In this document: piece after piece, positions 1 through 8,366 of the stretch
How positions within the stretch are numbered: the stretch's first letter is position 1
How the letters are laid out: every line of letters starts with the position of its first letter
NCBI GenBank assembly: GCA_903893565.1
Contig: CAITMU010000105.1
Coordinates: 1 to 64,000 of the forward strand
DNA: 64,000 bases
Direction: 5' to 3'
Source: an uncultured beta proteobacterium
Lineage (GTDB): Bacteria; Pseudomonadota; Gammaproteobacteria; Burkholderiales; SG8-41
The notes under the pieces: model-generated
The model's input: only the letters and a program-made list of their open reading frames with translations
What the model was told of the DNA's origin: nothing
The model's database searches: none
Made by a program: the position numbers and the translations under genes

Positions 1-1388
1 AAGCCCTCGAAAAGGGCGGTTTAAGTGCACAAATTATTGCTCCCCATAAAATCGCTTTGATTCATTATGCCGATTTATTATTAAATCGGCTACGCGCGCT
101 TTCCCGTGTACGTGTGGAGATCTACTCCCCCACGAGTAGCGTCAATGTGATTGATCGATTTAACCAAATATTAAGTCTTATTCCGATCAAAGAGGCTGTT
201 GAACAACGTAAAGGTCATGACCCTGTTCGTCTTATGATGGTGGGGTATGAGGAGCCCGTCAGCGCTTCAGATATCCAATTGCTGACACGTTTAGCCAGCA
301 ACTTCCCAGCCGCCAATACTCACCTCGTGGTTTTGCAAGTACAAGACCCCTCAGAGCGCTTAAAAACCGAGTCCGACGCCCATTCATCTCGTCTACTGAA
401 ATGGGTCATTCAATTGCCTGATGTCGAAGAAGGCAAAGCAATGCTGGCTTTGCATCGCCAAACAAATAACGAGGATGCTGCACGAGCACTGCTGAAAAAA
501 ACCGTGCGCTGGGACTTAGCTTTGGCAGAAAACGAAACTCCGAAAACACTACCTCCTCCGGCAAAAACGATTATGCAAGAAGAAGCGCTGGCCGAAGCGT
601 CGTGGGACAACGATAATGACTTAGAGGCCTTAGATCGCGAAACATTGAACAAGCCTCGCCCTACCTCGGTCACCCAGCGTCTACTGCGTGCCACTTTCAC
701 TTTATTAGCACTGATTGTCGTATCTGCCGCGATCGTGCTGGCGGTCTTCCCAAAACATTTAACCACCCTGCTCAGTCTTTTTTATCCAACAAGCCATTCC
801 CTCACCGCTCCCAGCACTTCACAAGCAAAACCTTCGCTATCCCCCCCTTCTCCTACGACAGAAAATCTCAATCGTATAGAAAAATCATCTAGCCCCAGTT
901 TAACCAACCCGACAATCACCATCACTGCTTCAGACGATGCGCCCACGGCTTTGAGCCCAACGCCGGCAAAAATCAATCCTAAAGAAATCGTATTACCCAA
1001 AGCAAAATCAAACCCCATTGACACAAAAGCCCCTACCGAAGAGGCGATCTCCCCAGAGCCGCCTATCACAGCGCCTAAAAATCGCAATACGGCGAACAAT
1101 GAAAAACTCAATTGGCTTAAAAATACCCCAAACGGACAGTTCTTGATTCAGCATGTGGTCATGGATAGCTTCGCTGAGGCCAATGTCTGGCAAAGTAGTC
1201 ATAAAGGGTTAAACCAATCGCATATTGTTAGCGTTCAACCCAAAAATCAAAAAACTATCAAATATGCCATTGTCTCCGGACCATTTACCTCCAAATCTGA
1301 GGCAGTGAACTTTATCGAAACAACCGGAGTGCCTAAAGAGACTTGGATTCGTACGGTCGGTTCCCTCAAAGAAACCCTACGCCCATAA
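1..1388 (+). CDS. DamX-like SPOR-domain membrane protein, 5' partial
   Basis: The frame is open from base 3, so the true start lies before the window; the TTG at 57 is only the first start-like codon inside. The visible part has a soluble alpha/beta-looking region similar to the end of an AAA/ExeA-type ATPase domain, one membrane helix (about residues 213-231 counted from base 57), a long Pro/Ser/Thr linker, and a C-terminal SPOR-like domain of about 80 residues. This order matches DamX-type proteins, in which SPOR binds denuded septal peptidoglycan in the periplasm. The ATPase part is inferred from a tail only. The next gene starts 61 bp downstream on the same strand. Confidence 0.7.
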   Translation, partial: ALEKGGLSAQIIAPHKIALIHYADLLLNRLRALSRVRVEIYSPTSSVNVIDRFNQILSLIPIKEAVEQRKGHDPVRLMMVGYEEPVSASDIQLLTRLASNFPAANTHLVVLQVQDPSERLKTESDAHSSRLLKWVIQLPDVEEGKAMLALHRQTNNEDAARALLKKTVRWDLALAENETPKTLPPPAKTIMQEEALAEASWDNDNDLEALDRETLNKPRPTSVTQRLLRATFTLLALIVVSAAIVLAVFPKHLTTLLSLFYPTSHSLTAPSTSQAKPSLSPPSPTTENLNRIEKSSSPSLTNPTITITASDDAPTALSPTPAKINPKEIVLPKAKSNPIDTKAPTEEAISPEPPITAPKNRNTANNEKLNWLKNTPNGQFLIQHVVMDSFAEANVWQSSHKGLNQSHIVSVQPKNQKTIKYAIVSGPFTSKSEAVNFIETTGVPKETWIRTVGSLKETLRP

Positions 1389-1449
1389 TCAAGATGCATT
1401 TTTACCCTCCCATTGCCCTAACCCTTTCACCTACAATCTGTCACTAGCC

Positions 1450-2406
1450 ATGAGTGAAAAAAATACTGAAATTGTTACTGAGGTATTGCATAGCGAGCAT
1501 CAAACCAGCATCTCGGTGAACCAGTTCACTGGTCATGCCACCGCCAAGCATAACCTTAATGACAATGGATTGAAATTAGACGATGAGGCTAAAAAAGAGC
1601 CCCATCAAAATCAAATTAAAGCTAACCCGCAAGAAGCCCAATATCGAGAGAAAAATCTACTCGAGTTAGCCACTAAATTTATTCAAGCCAAAGAAAAAGA
1701 ACTCGCGGCTCAAACGGTATTAAAGCAATCCACGTCGGAAAACGTATCGGCCCAAAGTAACACGTTATTGCAGCAAGATGAAGCCGTTAAATTGTCCGGT
1801 CTTGCGATCGAAGAAGACAAAGCCCTGCAGTCCAAGGCAGGCCAGGACGCGCAAGCCCTTTTAATGGCTAAGCCGAGCACCCCCGATACGGCTAAAGCTG
1901 TTCCTCCCCCCCTTCATGACAATTTATCGTCGCTTAGTGTCGATGTAGATCCTAGCCACAGCCTTGAAATGCCCGGTATGAAGGGCAATGAAAAAACCGT
2001 ATCACTAGCGCCTGTCGACACCTTGCAAAAAGCACTGCAAACGACAGCGCCTAGCCCTCAACTAGACCCACACTCTGCTCCGCCTGTCATCGATCACGAT
2101 GCATCGGCGTCCCGCGTTGAATCGGCTAAAACCTTAAGTCCTCAGTCCAACTCAACCCTACACTCGAATGCTTTTAAGCCCCTCAAGGTCACTTCGCTTA
2201 AGGCATCGACCGAGGTACTCCCCGCTCGCCCAGCACTCAGCCCCACTGAGCAATTAAAAACCTTAGAAAAAAAACTTTTTTCTAAAAGTCATGTCAGCCT
2301 ATCAAAAGAAACCGCGCATCAAGTCAAAGAGGCACAAGAATTTAATGCCTCCATGAATAAACGCCTAGATCGAATCGAAAATTTAAACCGTAGGCCCCTA
2401 TCCTAA
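1450..2406 (+). CDS. Hypothetical low-complexity protein, 318 aa
   Basis: I do not recognise a family. The product is rich in Lys, Gln, Ala, Ser and Pro. It has no obvious signal peptide or membrane helix. A helical, coiled-coil-like Gln/Lys/Glu stretch runs from about residue 55 to 125, a Pro/Ser linker follows, and a second helical segment with many Lys/Glu ends the protein. The ATG at 1450 has no strong ribosome binding site. It lies between the DamX-like gene and a membrane coiled-coil protein on the same strand, with 24 bp before the next frame, so co-transcription is likely. A role linked to the cell envelope is a guess from context only. Confidence 0.55.
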   Translation: MSEKNTEIVTEVLHSEHQTSISVNQFTGHATAKHNLNDNGLKLDDEAKKEPHQNQIKANPQEAQYREKNLLELATKFIQAKEKELAAQTVLKQSTSENVSAQSNTLLQQDEAVKLSGLAIEEDKALQSKAGQDAQALLMAKPSTPDTAKAVPPPLHDNLSSLSVDVDPSHSLEMPGMKGNEKTVSLAPVDTLQKALQTTAPSPQLDPHSAPPVIDHDASASRVESAKTLSPQSNSTLHSNAFKPLKVTSLKASTEVLPARPALSPTEQLKTLEKKLFSKSHVSLSKETAHQVKEAQEFNASMNKRLDRIENLNRRPLS

Positions 2407-2430
2407 TCATTAGATCGAAAATTATTTCAA

Positions 2431-3687
2431 TTGCCAAAACGCATACTCAAAAAGGAAGGCGAGGATGAGGTTCTAGCCACACAGTCGCTCACACAAAGCA
2501 ATGAAACGGCAACCCACGCTTCAATTACCAGCCATGAAAACCACGCTGATGTAGTGGCAGGAAATACTTTATCCTCACCGACCGATAACAACCTAGCCTT
2601 CAACATAGAGCTTCATACGACCCCAACACCTACACCAATAGCCCCTAACCCTCAACCAATCACGGACTTCATGCCCATGGAAAATCCTCGCACTGATGAA
2701 AGTCACGCCTCCGCTGATGAATCAACGGAGGTTAAAAAAGATCCTGAATTAGCCTCGCCAACGGCGGCTGAAGAAGAAATCATCGAAGCTCAATTCGAGG
2801 ACAACGGACAGGCCGAAGAAGCACTCGAAAAACATGAGCATAGCCTCGATAGTCTTATTAAATTAGTGTTGGATTCGGCCAGCGTTGCCAATCGTTCAGC
2901 CGATATGGCCGCAGGAGCGACCGAACAAATGGTCTCCTCGGTAGGACATTTAGGCCAATCGATCACTCAATCTAAAATCAATCACATTTCGGTTTTAACA
3001 GCCTGCACTATCTTATTGGTCACCGCTCTGGCCGTTTTAATGTACACCGGTTATCGACTGTCTCAAACCATCGAACATGCCGACGCCATGGTCTATGCCG
3101 TGGGTAAAAGAGTGATTGAAATGAATATTCATTTAGACGAGAGTAAAAAAGGAAAAGAAAAACCTGCCGCAGCTGCAGAATTAGATATCAACCCTTTAAT
3201 TGAAGCCTTGCAAAAACTCGATGCACGTATTACGGCATTATCCAATGACCCCAATAATAAATCCGCGTTAGAGCTGCAAGATCGTCAAAACAAGGCCTTC
3301 GTGTCAGAACAAAAATCCATCATCAGCCAAGCGGCCATCGATCAAAAGAGTGTAAATGCTCAATTAATAAGCGAACAAAAATCTCTTAATGCACAAATTA
3401 AATCTTTAGAAACCAATCAAAGTGCCCAGGCCAAAGCCTTGCAAACACAAATCGAATCTCAAGCAAAATTAATGAAAAGGCTTAGCGATCAATTGGCGAG
3501 CACGCAAACCAATATTCCTAAGTTAGACGCTCTGGCTACCCATTTAGAAACTTTGATGCATCAACAACACAACTTAATAGCGGAGTCCTCGAAATCGTCC
3601 TCCGCTGCCCCGGTTGCGGCTAAAGCCCGCGAAAAATCGAACAGTGAATTTATTAAATTTTCCAATACCCCCCGAAACAATGAATAA
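2431..3687 (+). CDS. Hypothetical membrane-anchored coiled-coil protein, 418 aa
   Basis: No family recognised. A disordered acidic N-terminal part of about 130 residues precedes an amphipathic segment, one strong membrane helix (about 187-207), and a long Gln/Lys/Ser/Glu-rich coiled coil (about 280-385) that repeats SEQKS-like units. With a single helix, one side carries the acidic region and the other the coil. The assigned start is TTG at 2431 with no clear Shine-Dalgarno, so the true N-terminus may be later, for example at the ATG near residue 81. It follows the previous gene by 24 bp, probably in one transcript. Confidence 0.55.
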   Translation: MPKRILKKEGEDEVLATQSLTQSNETATHASITSHENHADVVAGNTLSSPTDNNLAFNIELHTTPTPTPIAPNPQPITDFMPMENPRTDESHASADESTEVKKDPELASPTAAEEEIIEAQFEDNGQAEEALEKHEHSLDSLIKLVLDSASVANRSADMAAGATEQMVSSVGHLGQSITQSKINHISVLTACTILLVTALAVLMYTGYRLSQTIEHADAMVYAVGKRVIEMNIHLDESKKGKEKPAAAAELDINPLIEALQKLDARITALSNDPNNKSALELQDRQNKAFVSEQKSIISQAAIDQKSVNAQLISEQKSLNAQIKSLETNQSAQAKALQTQIESQAKLMKRLSDQLASTQTNIPKLDALATHLETLMHQQHNLIAESSKSSSAAPVAAKAREKSNSEFIKFSNTPRNNE

Positions 3688-3800
3688 TGCACTGATCTTG
3701 ATTAAAAAAAGAAACACATTGCAGCCGATATTTTCCCCTTCAGCTTAGGGTTATTTGTTTTAATGGCATTATCCGATCGAAACGAGAATTGATCCACAAA

Positions 3801-3815
3801 GCTTCACCGTGAAGC
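3801..3815. promoter_or_regulatory. Perfect 15-bp palindrome upstream of the His-rich gene
   Basis: GCTTCAC-C-GTGAAGC is a perfect inverted repeat with a single central base. It ends 22 bp before the ATG at 3838 and just ahead of the ribosome binding site (AGAGGAG, about 3824-3830). It could be an operator or a small RNA hairpin in the leader. No regulator is encoded next to it. Confidence 0.4.
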
Positions 3816-3837
3816 GTCTGTCAAGAGGAGTGAATAC

Positions 3838-4287
3838 ATGTTGCAAATCATTATTGGTGGCGTCATTATAATATTACTGGCCATTTCCACGACTTTAGGG
3901 TTTGTCACTTCTTTAAAGGACAATGCCCTGGATAAAAAGCTTACTGAAATCAGTAAAAATCTCGTCGAAATCCAAGCCAAGGTCAATGAAGCAAATGAAT
4001 TAACCGAAACCTTTATCAAAAAATCCGAGGCGAGCAAAGAAGGCGAGCATCAAGAAGGGGCTCACAAAGCAGAAAGTGGGGCTAAAGAGCAGCCTGTGGA
4101 ACATGGACATGATGACCATGGTGCTAAACCGAGCAAAGGCAAGAGCAAGGGCCAAGATGCCGAGCATGGCGCCAAACCGGCCAAAGGTCATGACGGCGAG
4201 CATGGTGCCAAAAAAGAACCTGCTGACACAAAACAGGGAGCTGGAGCGACAAAATCCGAAGTTAAAAAACCCGCTGCCAGTCATTAA
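3838..4287 (+). CDS. Small anchored protein with His/Lys-rich tail, 149 aa
   Basis: ATG at 3838 has a good ribosome binding site (AGAGGAG). Residues 3-23 form one hydrophobic helix, and residues about 24-60 look like a short amphipathic coil. The C-terminal 88 residues are low complexity and carry nine histidines in EHGAKP-like repeats (EHGHDDH, AEHGAKPAKG, GEHGAK). The first 48 residues match the N-terminus of the next gene, the alpha-carbonic anhydrase, at about 23 positions, including the string STTLGFV and NAL-x-KKL. The shared anchor and adjacency suggest the two proteins act together. A His-rich tail can bind zinc or other metals, so a metal buffer or chaperone role for the anhydrase is an inference. 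Confidence 0.65.
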   Translation: MLQIIIGGVIIILLAISTTLGFVTSLKDNALDKKLTEISKNLVEIQAKVNEANELTETFIKKSEASKEGEHQEGAHKAESGAKEQPVEHGHDDHGAKPSKGKSKGQDAEHGAKPAKGHDGEHGAKKEPADTKQGAGATKSEVKKPAASH

Positions 4288-4383
4288 ACAAAAGAAAGTG
4301 CCAATAGCCCAACCGACGCATTAAAAAATCCAGCACTCAATTGTTTGAATCGTTTCAGAAGATACAAATTAAAGGATAGTCCC

Positions 4384-5244
4384 ATGATACAGATCATATT
4401 GATCGCTATAGCCACTTTACTCATTGTCGTTTCAACGACGCTGGGGTTCGTTAATACGATCAAAGGTAATGCATTAGAGAAAAAATTAATTGCCATCAGC
4501 ACCGGCATCAATGAACTAAAAGAAAAATCTGCGGCTTCAGAAGAACTGGCTAAAAATCTCGGGGGAGAACAAAAAAAACAGGTCGATCCCCACTGGGCCT
4601 ATGACGGCGATTTAGGACCTGCCCATTGGGGAGTTGATTATCCTGTTTGCGGCACAGGACAATCCCAATCTCCCATAGATATACGGGGTCCTTTTGAAAA
4701 AACCTTACATATGATTAGTACCGCTTACACCACAGGGCCTCTCCAAATCATCAATAATGGGCATACCCTACAAGTCAAAGTGGCCCCGGGCAGTAAAATG
4801 ATGGTCAATGCTGAACCGTATGAACTGGTTCAATTTCACTTTCATCGGCCCAGTGAAGAGAAAATTGATGGCACCCCACAAGCCATGGTGATTCATTTTG
4901 TACATAAAAATGAAGAAGGCAAACTCGTTGTTCTAGGGGTATTGTTAAAAGAAGGAATGGAAAATCAGATCATTAAATCGATTTGGGCCAACGCTCCCCA
5001 AATCGCAGGCCCCATGGTTGCCGACACCAAAACCACTATTAATCCGAATGATTTACTGCCGACAGAGAAGAGTTTCTTTGAGTTTTCGGGCTCTTTAACC
5101 ACCCCCCCCTGCACCGAAGGGGTGACTTTCTTCATTCTCAAAAAACCGATGCATATCTCCAAAGAACAAGTGGCAGCCTTCCCGTTTTCGATGAATGCTC
5201 GCCCCTCCCAACCTTTAAATGGCAGGAAAGTGCTCACAAACTAA
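4384..5244 (+). CDS. Membrane-anchored alpha-carbonic anhydrase
   Basis: The enzyme interconverts CO2 and bicarbonate. The catalytic domain starts near residue 69 (HWAYDGD) and shows the alpha-class signatures: QSQSPIDI, NNGH (proton-shuttle His, H127), zinc ligands in QFHFH (H152, H154) and IHFVH (H171), and GSLTTPPC with the active-site Thr. Cys89 and the Cys of TTPPC are placed as in bacterial alpha-anhydrases with a disulfide, which suggests an oxidising compartment. The start at 4384 (ATG after AAAGGA) is preferred over the GTG-like upstream extension at 4345 because it aligns with the N-terminus of the preceding gene. Residues 3-23 form a membrane helix that lacks the usual positive charges before it. 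Likely periplasmic and membrane-tethered. Confidence 0.9.
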   Translation: MIQIILIAIATLLIVVSTTLGFVNTIKGNALEKKLIAISTGINELKEKSAASEELAKNLGGEQKKQVDPHWAYDGDLGPAHWGVDYPVCGTGQSQSPIDIRGPFEKTLHMISTAYTTGPLQIINNGHTLQVKVAPGSKMMVNAEPYELVQFHFHRPSEEKIDGTPQAMVIHFVHKNEEGKLVVLGVLLKEGMENQIIKSIWANAPQIAGPMVADTKTTINPNDLLPTEKSFFEFSGSLTTPPCTEGVTFFILKKPMHISKEQVAAFPFSMNARPSQPLNGRKVLTN

Positions 5245-5259
5245 ATTGAACCACCTGCG

Positions 5260-5295
5260 GCGTCAAACGCCATGTGAAACTTGCGCGTTTGACGC
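5260..5295 (+). terminator. Hairpin after the carbonic anhydrase gene
   Basis: GCGTCAAACGC (5260-5270) is exactly complementary to GCGTTTGACGC (5285-5295), with a 14-nt loop, 15 bp after the stop codon. There is no T tract, so it may be a weak terminator or an mRNA 3'-end stabiliser. Confidence 0.4.
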
Positions 5296-5695
5296 TACTA
5301 CAACCTTTGCAGACCCATTTTCAACCGCAACCCTTGAGACCGTCAGCAGCCGTAGGAACTTGTAAACCGCTTGAACCTTATTGAACTTATAGAACTTAAG
5401 GACCTGTAAGTTCCATACAGCGCCATGATTCCGGCAACCCCTAGGTCATTACTGGTTTAGAAACGTTGTCCTTGCTGATTCACTGCGGCTTCATCAGCGT
5501 TTGCCCCACCCCTACAGCGCAACTCAGCGCCGGGGCTTTGCGGTGAATCTAATAAATGGGATATTTAACTTCAATCGAGGCCCTATGGATGAAAAAAAAG
5601 GGGGGCGCGGATGCGTCACCAGAGAAAAAAATAACATCGAGCATCCCATCAGACCGAGTGAAGACGCAGTCCAAGAGCACTGATTTTCGTTACTT
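5296..5695. other. Intergenic stretch, no supported gene
   Basis: About 400 bases between a plus-strand and a minus-strand gene that converge here. It contains loosely repeated TTGAAC/GAACTT motifs around 5370-5415. A 60-codon open frame at 5501-5683 has no recognisable product or ribosome binding site and is not called. Confidence 0.4.
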
Positions 5696-6208
5696 TTAAA
5701 AAGGGGCTTTCAGCAACTTGCCACAATAACCGGAAATCAATTGAGCATTGCGTCCATCACTAAAATGCAAATACTCTTTAAATTCACCCGTTTTTTTATT
5801 GATGGAAAATTCCTCTGAAGTGACCATCCCGCCAAAGCGGGGGAACATACCGGGTCGACTGACCTTCCAATGATCAGACTCGATTTTCATCATCCCTTTG
5901 CGGGTCTCGGAAATCGCAAATAAGCCTTGATACCAACCCACACCCGACTTCAAATCAAACCCTGCGACCAACGTTTTATTATGGACTTCGGGGGGTTTGT
6001 CCCAACCATCGACGGGCAATTTAATCACCACATCACAGACGAGTAAAATGGGTTCAGCCTGCGCATTTTTTTTATCATCTAACATGATTTCAGAAAGCGT
6101 ATCTTTCTTTCCCCAATGAAAGCTCCACCAACCAAAAAAACTCCCCGTCTGAAAAATCACAACGAGTAGGATTAAGATAGAAAAGACGATGATCGACAAA
6201 ATTTTCAA
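5696..6208 (-). CDS. Hypothetical membrane-anchored protein, 170 aa
   Basis: Not recognised as a family. The N-terminus (MKILSIIVFSILILL) is a signal anchor or signal peptide covering residues 4-24, followed by a Trp-rich patch and a soluble domain with alternating beta-type segments, ending in a conserved-looking HFSDGRNAQLISGYCGK. There are two cysteines, one near each end of the soluble domain. It is isolated: the gene transcribed ahead of it would be the Bug protein, whose coding region begins 168 bp away. Likely exported. Confidence 0.6.
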   Translation of the reverse strand: MKILSIIVFSILILLVVIFQTGSFFGWWSFHWGKKDTLSEIMLDDKKNAQAEPILLVCDVVIKLPVDGWDKPPEVHNKTLVAGFDLKSGVGWYQGLFAISETRKGMMKIESDHWKVSRPGMFPRFGGMVTSEEFSINKKTGEFKEYLHFSDGRNAQLISGYCGKLLKAPF

Positions 6209-6375
6209 ATCAATAAAGCCATCTTAGAAGAGCCAGACGAAGTGGCGCCTAAACTCAAAATATAAAAAAGGAAGGGGACGCGGATTTAATTAGCCCCAGA
6301 ATAAAAAAATAAGACCCTTTTACAATCAATTTGTAATGACCTCAATGTACGGTAATGTCTGTATTGTTGCGTCAT

Positions 6376-7353
6376 TCAAGGCGCTTGCACTCTTAATTTA
6401 GCCTCTCGAATCACTTTATCCCAGCGCTCCACTTCGTCGCGTAAAAACCGAGCAAAAGCCTCTGGGGTCGACGCCTTACCCTCAGCACCCACGTCAAACA
6501 AACGCTCTGCTACCTCGGGTATTTTTAAAACCGCGCCAATCGAGGCATTTAATTTACCAATAATTGCTTTGGGTGTTTTCGCTGGAGCAACGATACCATA
6601 CCATCCATCCATTTGGTAACCTGGCACCGTCAGCGCGATCGGAGCCACCCCGGGTGCTAAGGGCGAGGGTTCAGGAGAGGTAACCCCCAACGGGCGCACC
6701 TTGCCTAATTGAATTGTCGCATGAAGCGTTGGAATGGCGGAGCACAAAATATGCACTTGTCCGCTGGCAATCTCCGTGGTTGCCAGCACACTACTTTTAT
6801 AAGGCACATGCACTAAATTTAAGCCGGTCATCGACTTAAACATTTCCATACAAAGATGCGGTGTTGACCCCTGCCCCCCCGAGGCATAGAGCACTTGGCC
6901 CGGTCGTGCTTTGGCATAAGCAATCAATTCGCTGATATTTTTCACAGGCAAAACGGGGCTACCCACGATCACAAAGGGGGTGGAACCCACACGGCTGACA
7001 GCACTAAAGTCATGCTCCATATCAAATCGTTTATACAACACGCTCGCCATCAACTGCGTCAACGTCATCATCCCTATGGTGTAGCCGTCTGGCGCTGCCT
7101 TCGTAATGATTTCTGCCGCCAACATGCCACTGACTCCCGCCCGATTATCCACCACCACTTGACGGCCTAACAACTCACTTAAGCGACCACTGATAATACG
7201 TGCCACGACATCCGAACCCGAGCCAGCCGCCGTCGGGGTGAGCATCCGAATGGGGCGTAAAGGATACGCATCGGCTAACGCACCCACACACCCAATCAAT
7301 CCACAAAGGCCTAGAAGCTGCGCCACGTTTTTTGGTTTCACATTCACTTTCAT
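6376..7353 (-). CDS. Bug/TctC-family periplasmic solute-binding protein
   Basis: Length (325 aa) and motifs fit the tripartite tricarboxylate transporter receptor family: signal peptide of about 25-30 residues, YPLRPIRMLTPTAAGSGSDVVAR, GRQVVVDNRAGVSG, AAPDGYTIG, and the lobe-2 segment LVHVPYKSS. These proteins bind organic acids in the periplasm and are greatly expanded in Burkholderiales. No TctA/TctB membrane partners are in the window, so it is an orphan receptor. It lies downstream of the hydrolase and monooxygenase genes on the same strand and may bring in or sense their substrate; that link is inference. Confidence 0.9.
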   Translation of the reverse strand: MKVNVKPKNVAQLLGLCGLIGCVGALADAYPLRPIRMLTPTAAGSGSDVVARIISGRLSELLGRQVVVDNRAGVSGMLAAEIITKAAPDGYTIGMMTLTQLMASVLYKRFDMEHDFSAVSRVGSTPFVIVGSPVLPVKNISELIAYAKARPGQVLYASGGQGSTPHLCMEMFKSMTGLNLVHVPYKSSVLATTEIASGQVHILCSAIPTLHATIQLGKVRPLGVTSPEPSPLAPGVAPIALTVPGYQMDGWYGIVAPAKTPKAIIGKLNASIGAVLKIPEVAERLFDVGAEGKASTPEAFARFLRDEVERWDKVIREAKLRVQAP

Positions 7354-7560
7354 TCGTTATTCATCAATCCACAAAAAAAGATTCGTCTTCAAATACCGCT
7401 GACATTTTGTTTAAAAAAACCGATAGTCCCCCTCCACTCAGACCCTCTGGCCTGCCTCCCAAAAAAACCAGACACAAAGGGCCTGCTAGGGCGAACGGAA
7501 AAAGGCCAACTCACCCTCACACCATGGGTTGGCCGCTTCCACAACACAAGAGCCAAAACG

Positions 7561-8334
7561 TTACTGGGCGACTTGTTTAATCAAACGATTCACTTCCGCC
7601 GCAAACAGCGCAGGGTCATCAATCATGGGAAAGTGGCCACAATTATTGAGCACGGCCACATTATTCTTACCCACCGCTTTTTCATACTGATCACGCCGCC
7701 CTAAGGCATTTCCTTTTGCCCCTAGAATCACTGCTGAGGGGGCCTTTAAGCTCGCCAAGGCCCCCAAGGCATCAAACTCCCGCATCGCACGCATAACATC
7801 AACCATCGCCCAAGCCCCCGCCTTATTGCGATCCGTATTCCAGCGCACCAATAATGAAGGTGTCGGATTATTAAAGCGCGGGGTCAATTCTCCCATGCCT
7901 TGGGTGGGCTCACTGTAAGTGGCTTCGATCCTAGGCCACGTGGCCAACCAGTCCTCGGTGGTGCGTAAAGGGCATTCTGAAATCACCGAAGCCGTCAAAC
8001 GATGGGCATGATCACGGGACAATGCCAAACAAATCGAGCCTCCAACTGAGTCACCGGCCACAGCGGCTCGGTCAATTTTTAAAGCGTCCATCAAAGCGAC
8101 TACGGCATCCGCGTAACGCTCTATTGAATAATGTCGCGTTATGGGATCCGAGTCTCCATGTCCCGGCATATCCATAGCAATGACGCGCCACGTTTTAGCA
8201 AATTCTGACAGGGTATCGTTATATTGATGGGCCGAAGCACCATTGCTATGCAATAAAATCAGCGGTAGTCCACTGCCTTGCTCGTAATAGTGGATACAAC
8301 CATGACGGGTGTCTACAAATCCTTGCGTTTTCAT
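7561..8334 (-). CDS. Alpha/beta-fold hydrolase
   Basis: The 257-residue product has the alpha/beta hydrolase layout: HSNGAS oxyanion-hole loop, MPGHGDSD, nucleophile elbow AGDSVGGS (Ser at about 96) and a late NNCGHFPMIDDP with the catalytic His. This resembles 3-oxoadipate enol-lactonase and C-C bond hydrolases, but the substrate cannot be read from sequence. A Shine-Dalgarno (AAGGAGGAG) precedes the ATG. The flavin monooxygenase ends 32 bp upstream, so the two are probably one transcript: oxidation followed by hydrolysis. Confidence 0.88.
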   Translation of the reverse strand: MKTQGFVDTRHGCIHYYEQGSGLPLILLHSNGASAHQYNDTLSEFAKTWRVIAMDMPGHGDSDPITRHYSIERYADAVVALMDALKIDRAAVAGDSVGGSICLALSRDHAHRLTASVISECPLRTTEDWLATWPRIEATYSEPTQGMGELTPRFNNPTPSLLVRWNTDRNKAGAWAMVDVMRAMREFDALGALASLKAPSAVILGAKGNALGRRDQYEKAVGKNNVAVLNNCGHFPMIDDPALFAAEVNRLIKQVAQ

Positions 8335-8366
8335 CTACTCCTCCTTGTGAAACCATTAAAAAACGA

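Noticed and set aside
3838..5244. Carboxysome or CO2-fixation cluster around the carbonic anhydrase
   Set aside because: No shell, RuBisCO or bicarbonate-transport genes are nearby, and the anchor and cysteines point to an exported enzyme.
5501..5683. 60-codon open frame after the carbonic anhydrase gene
   Set aside because: No start signal or recognisable product; composition looks non-coding.
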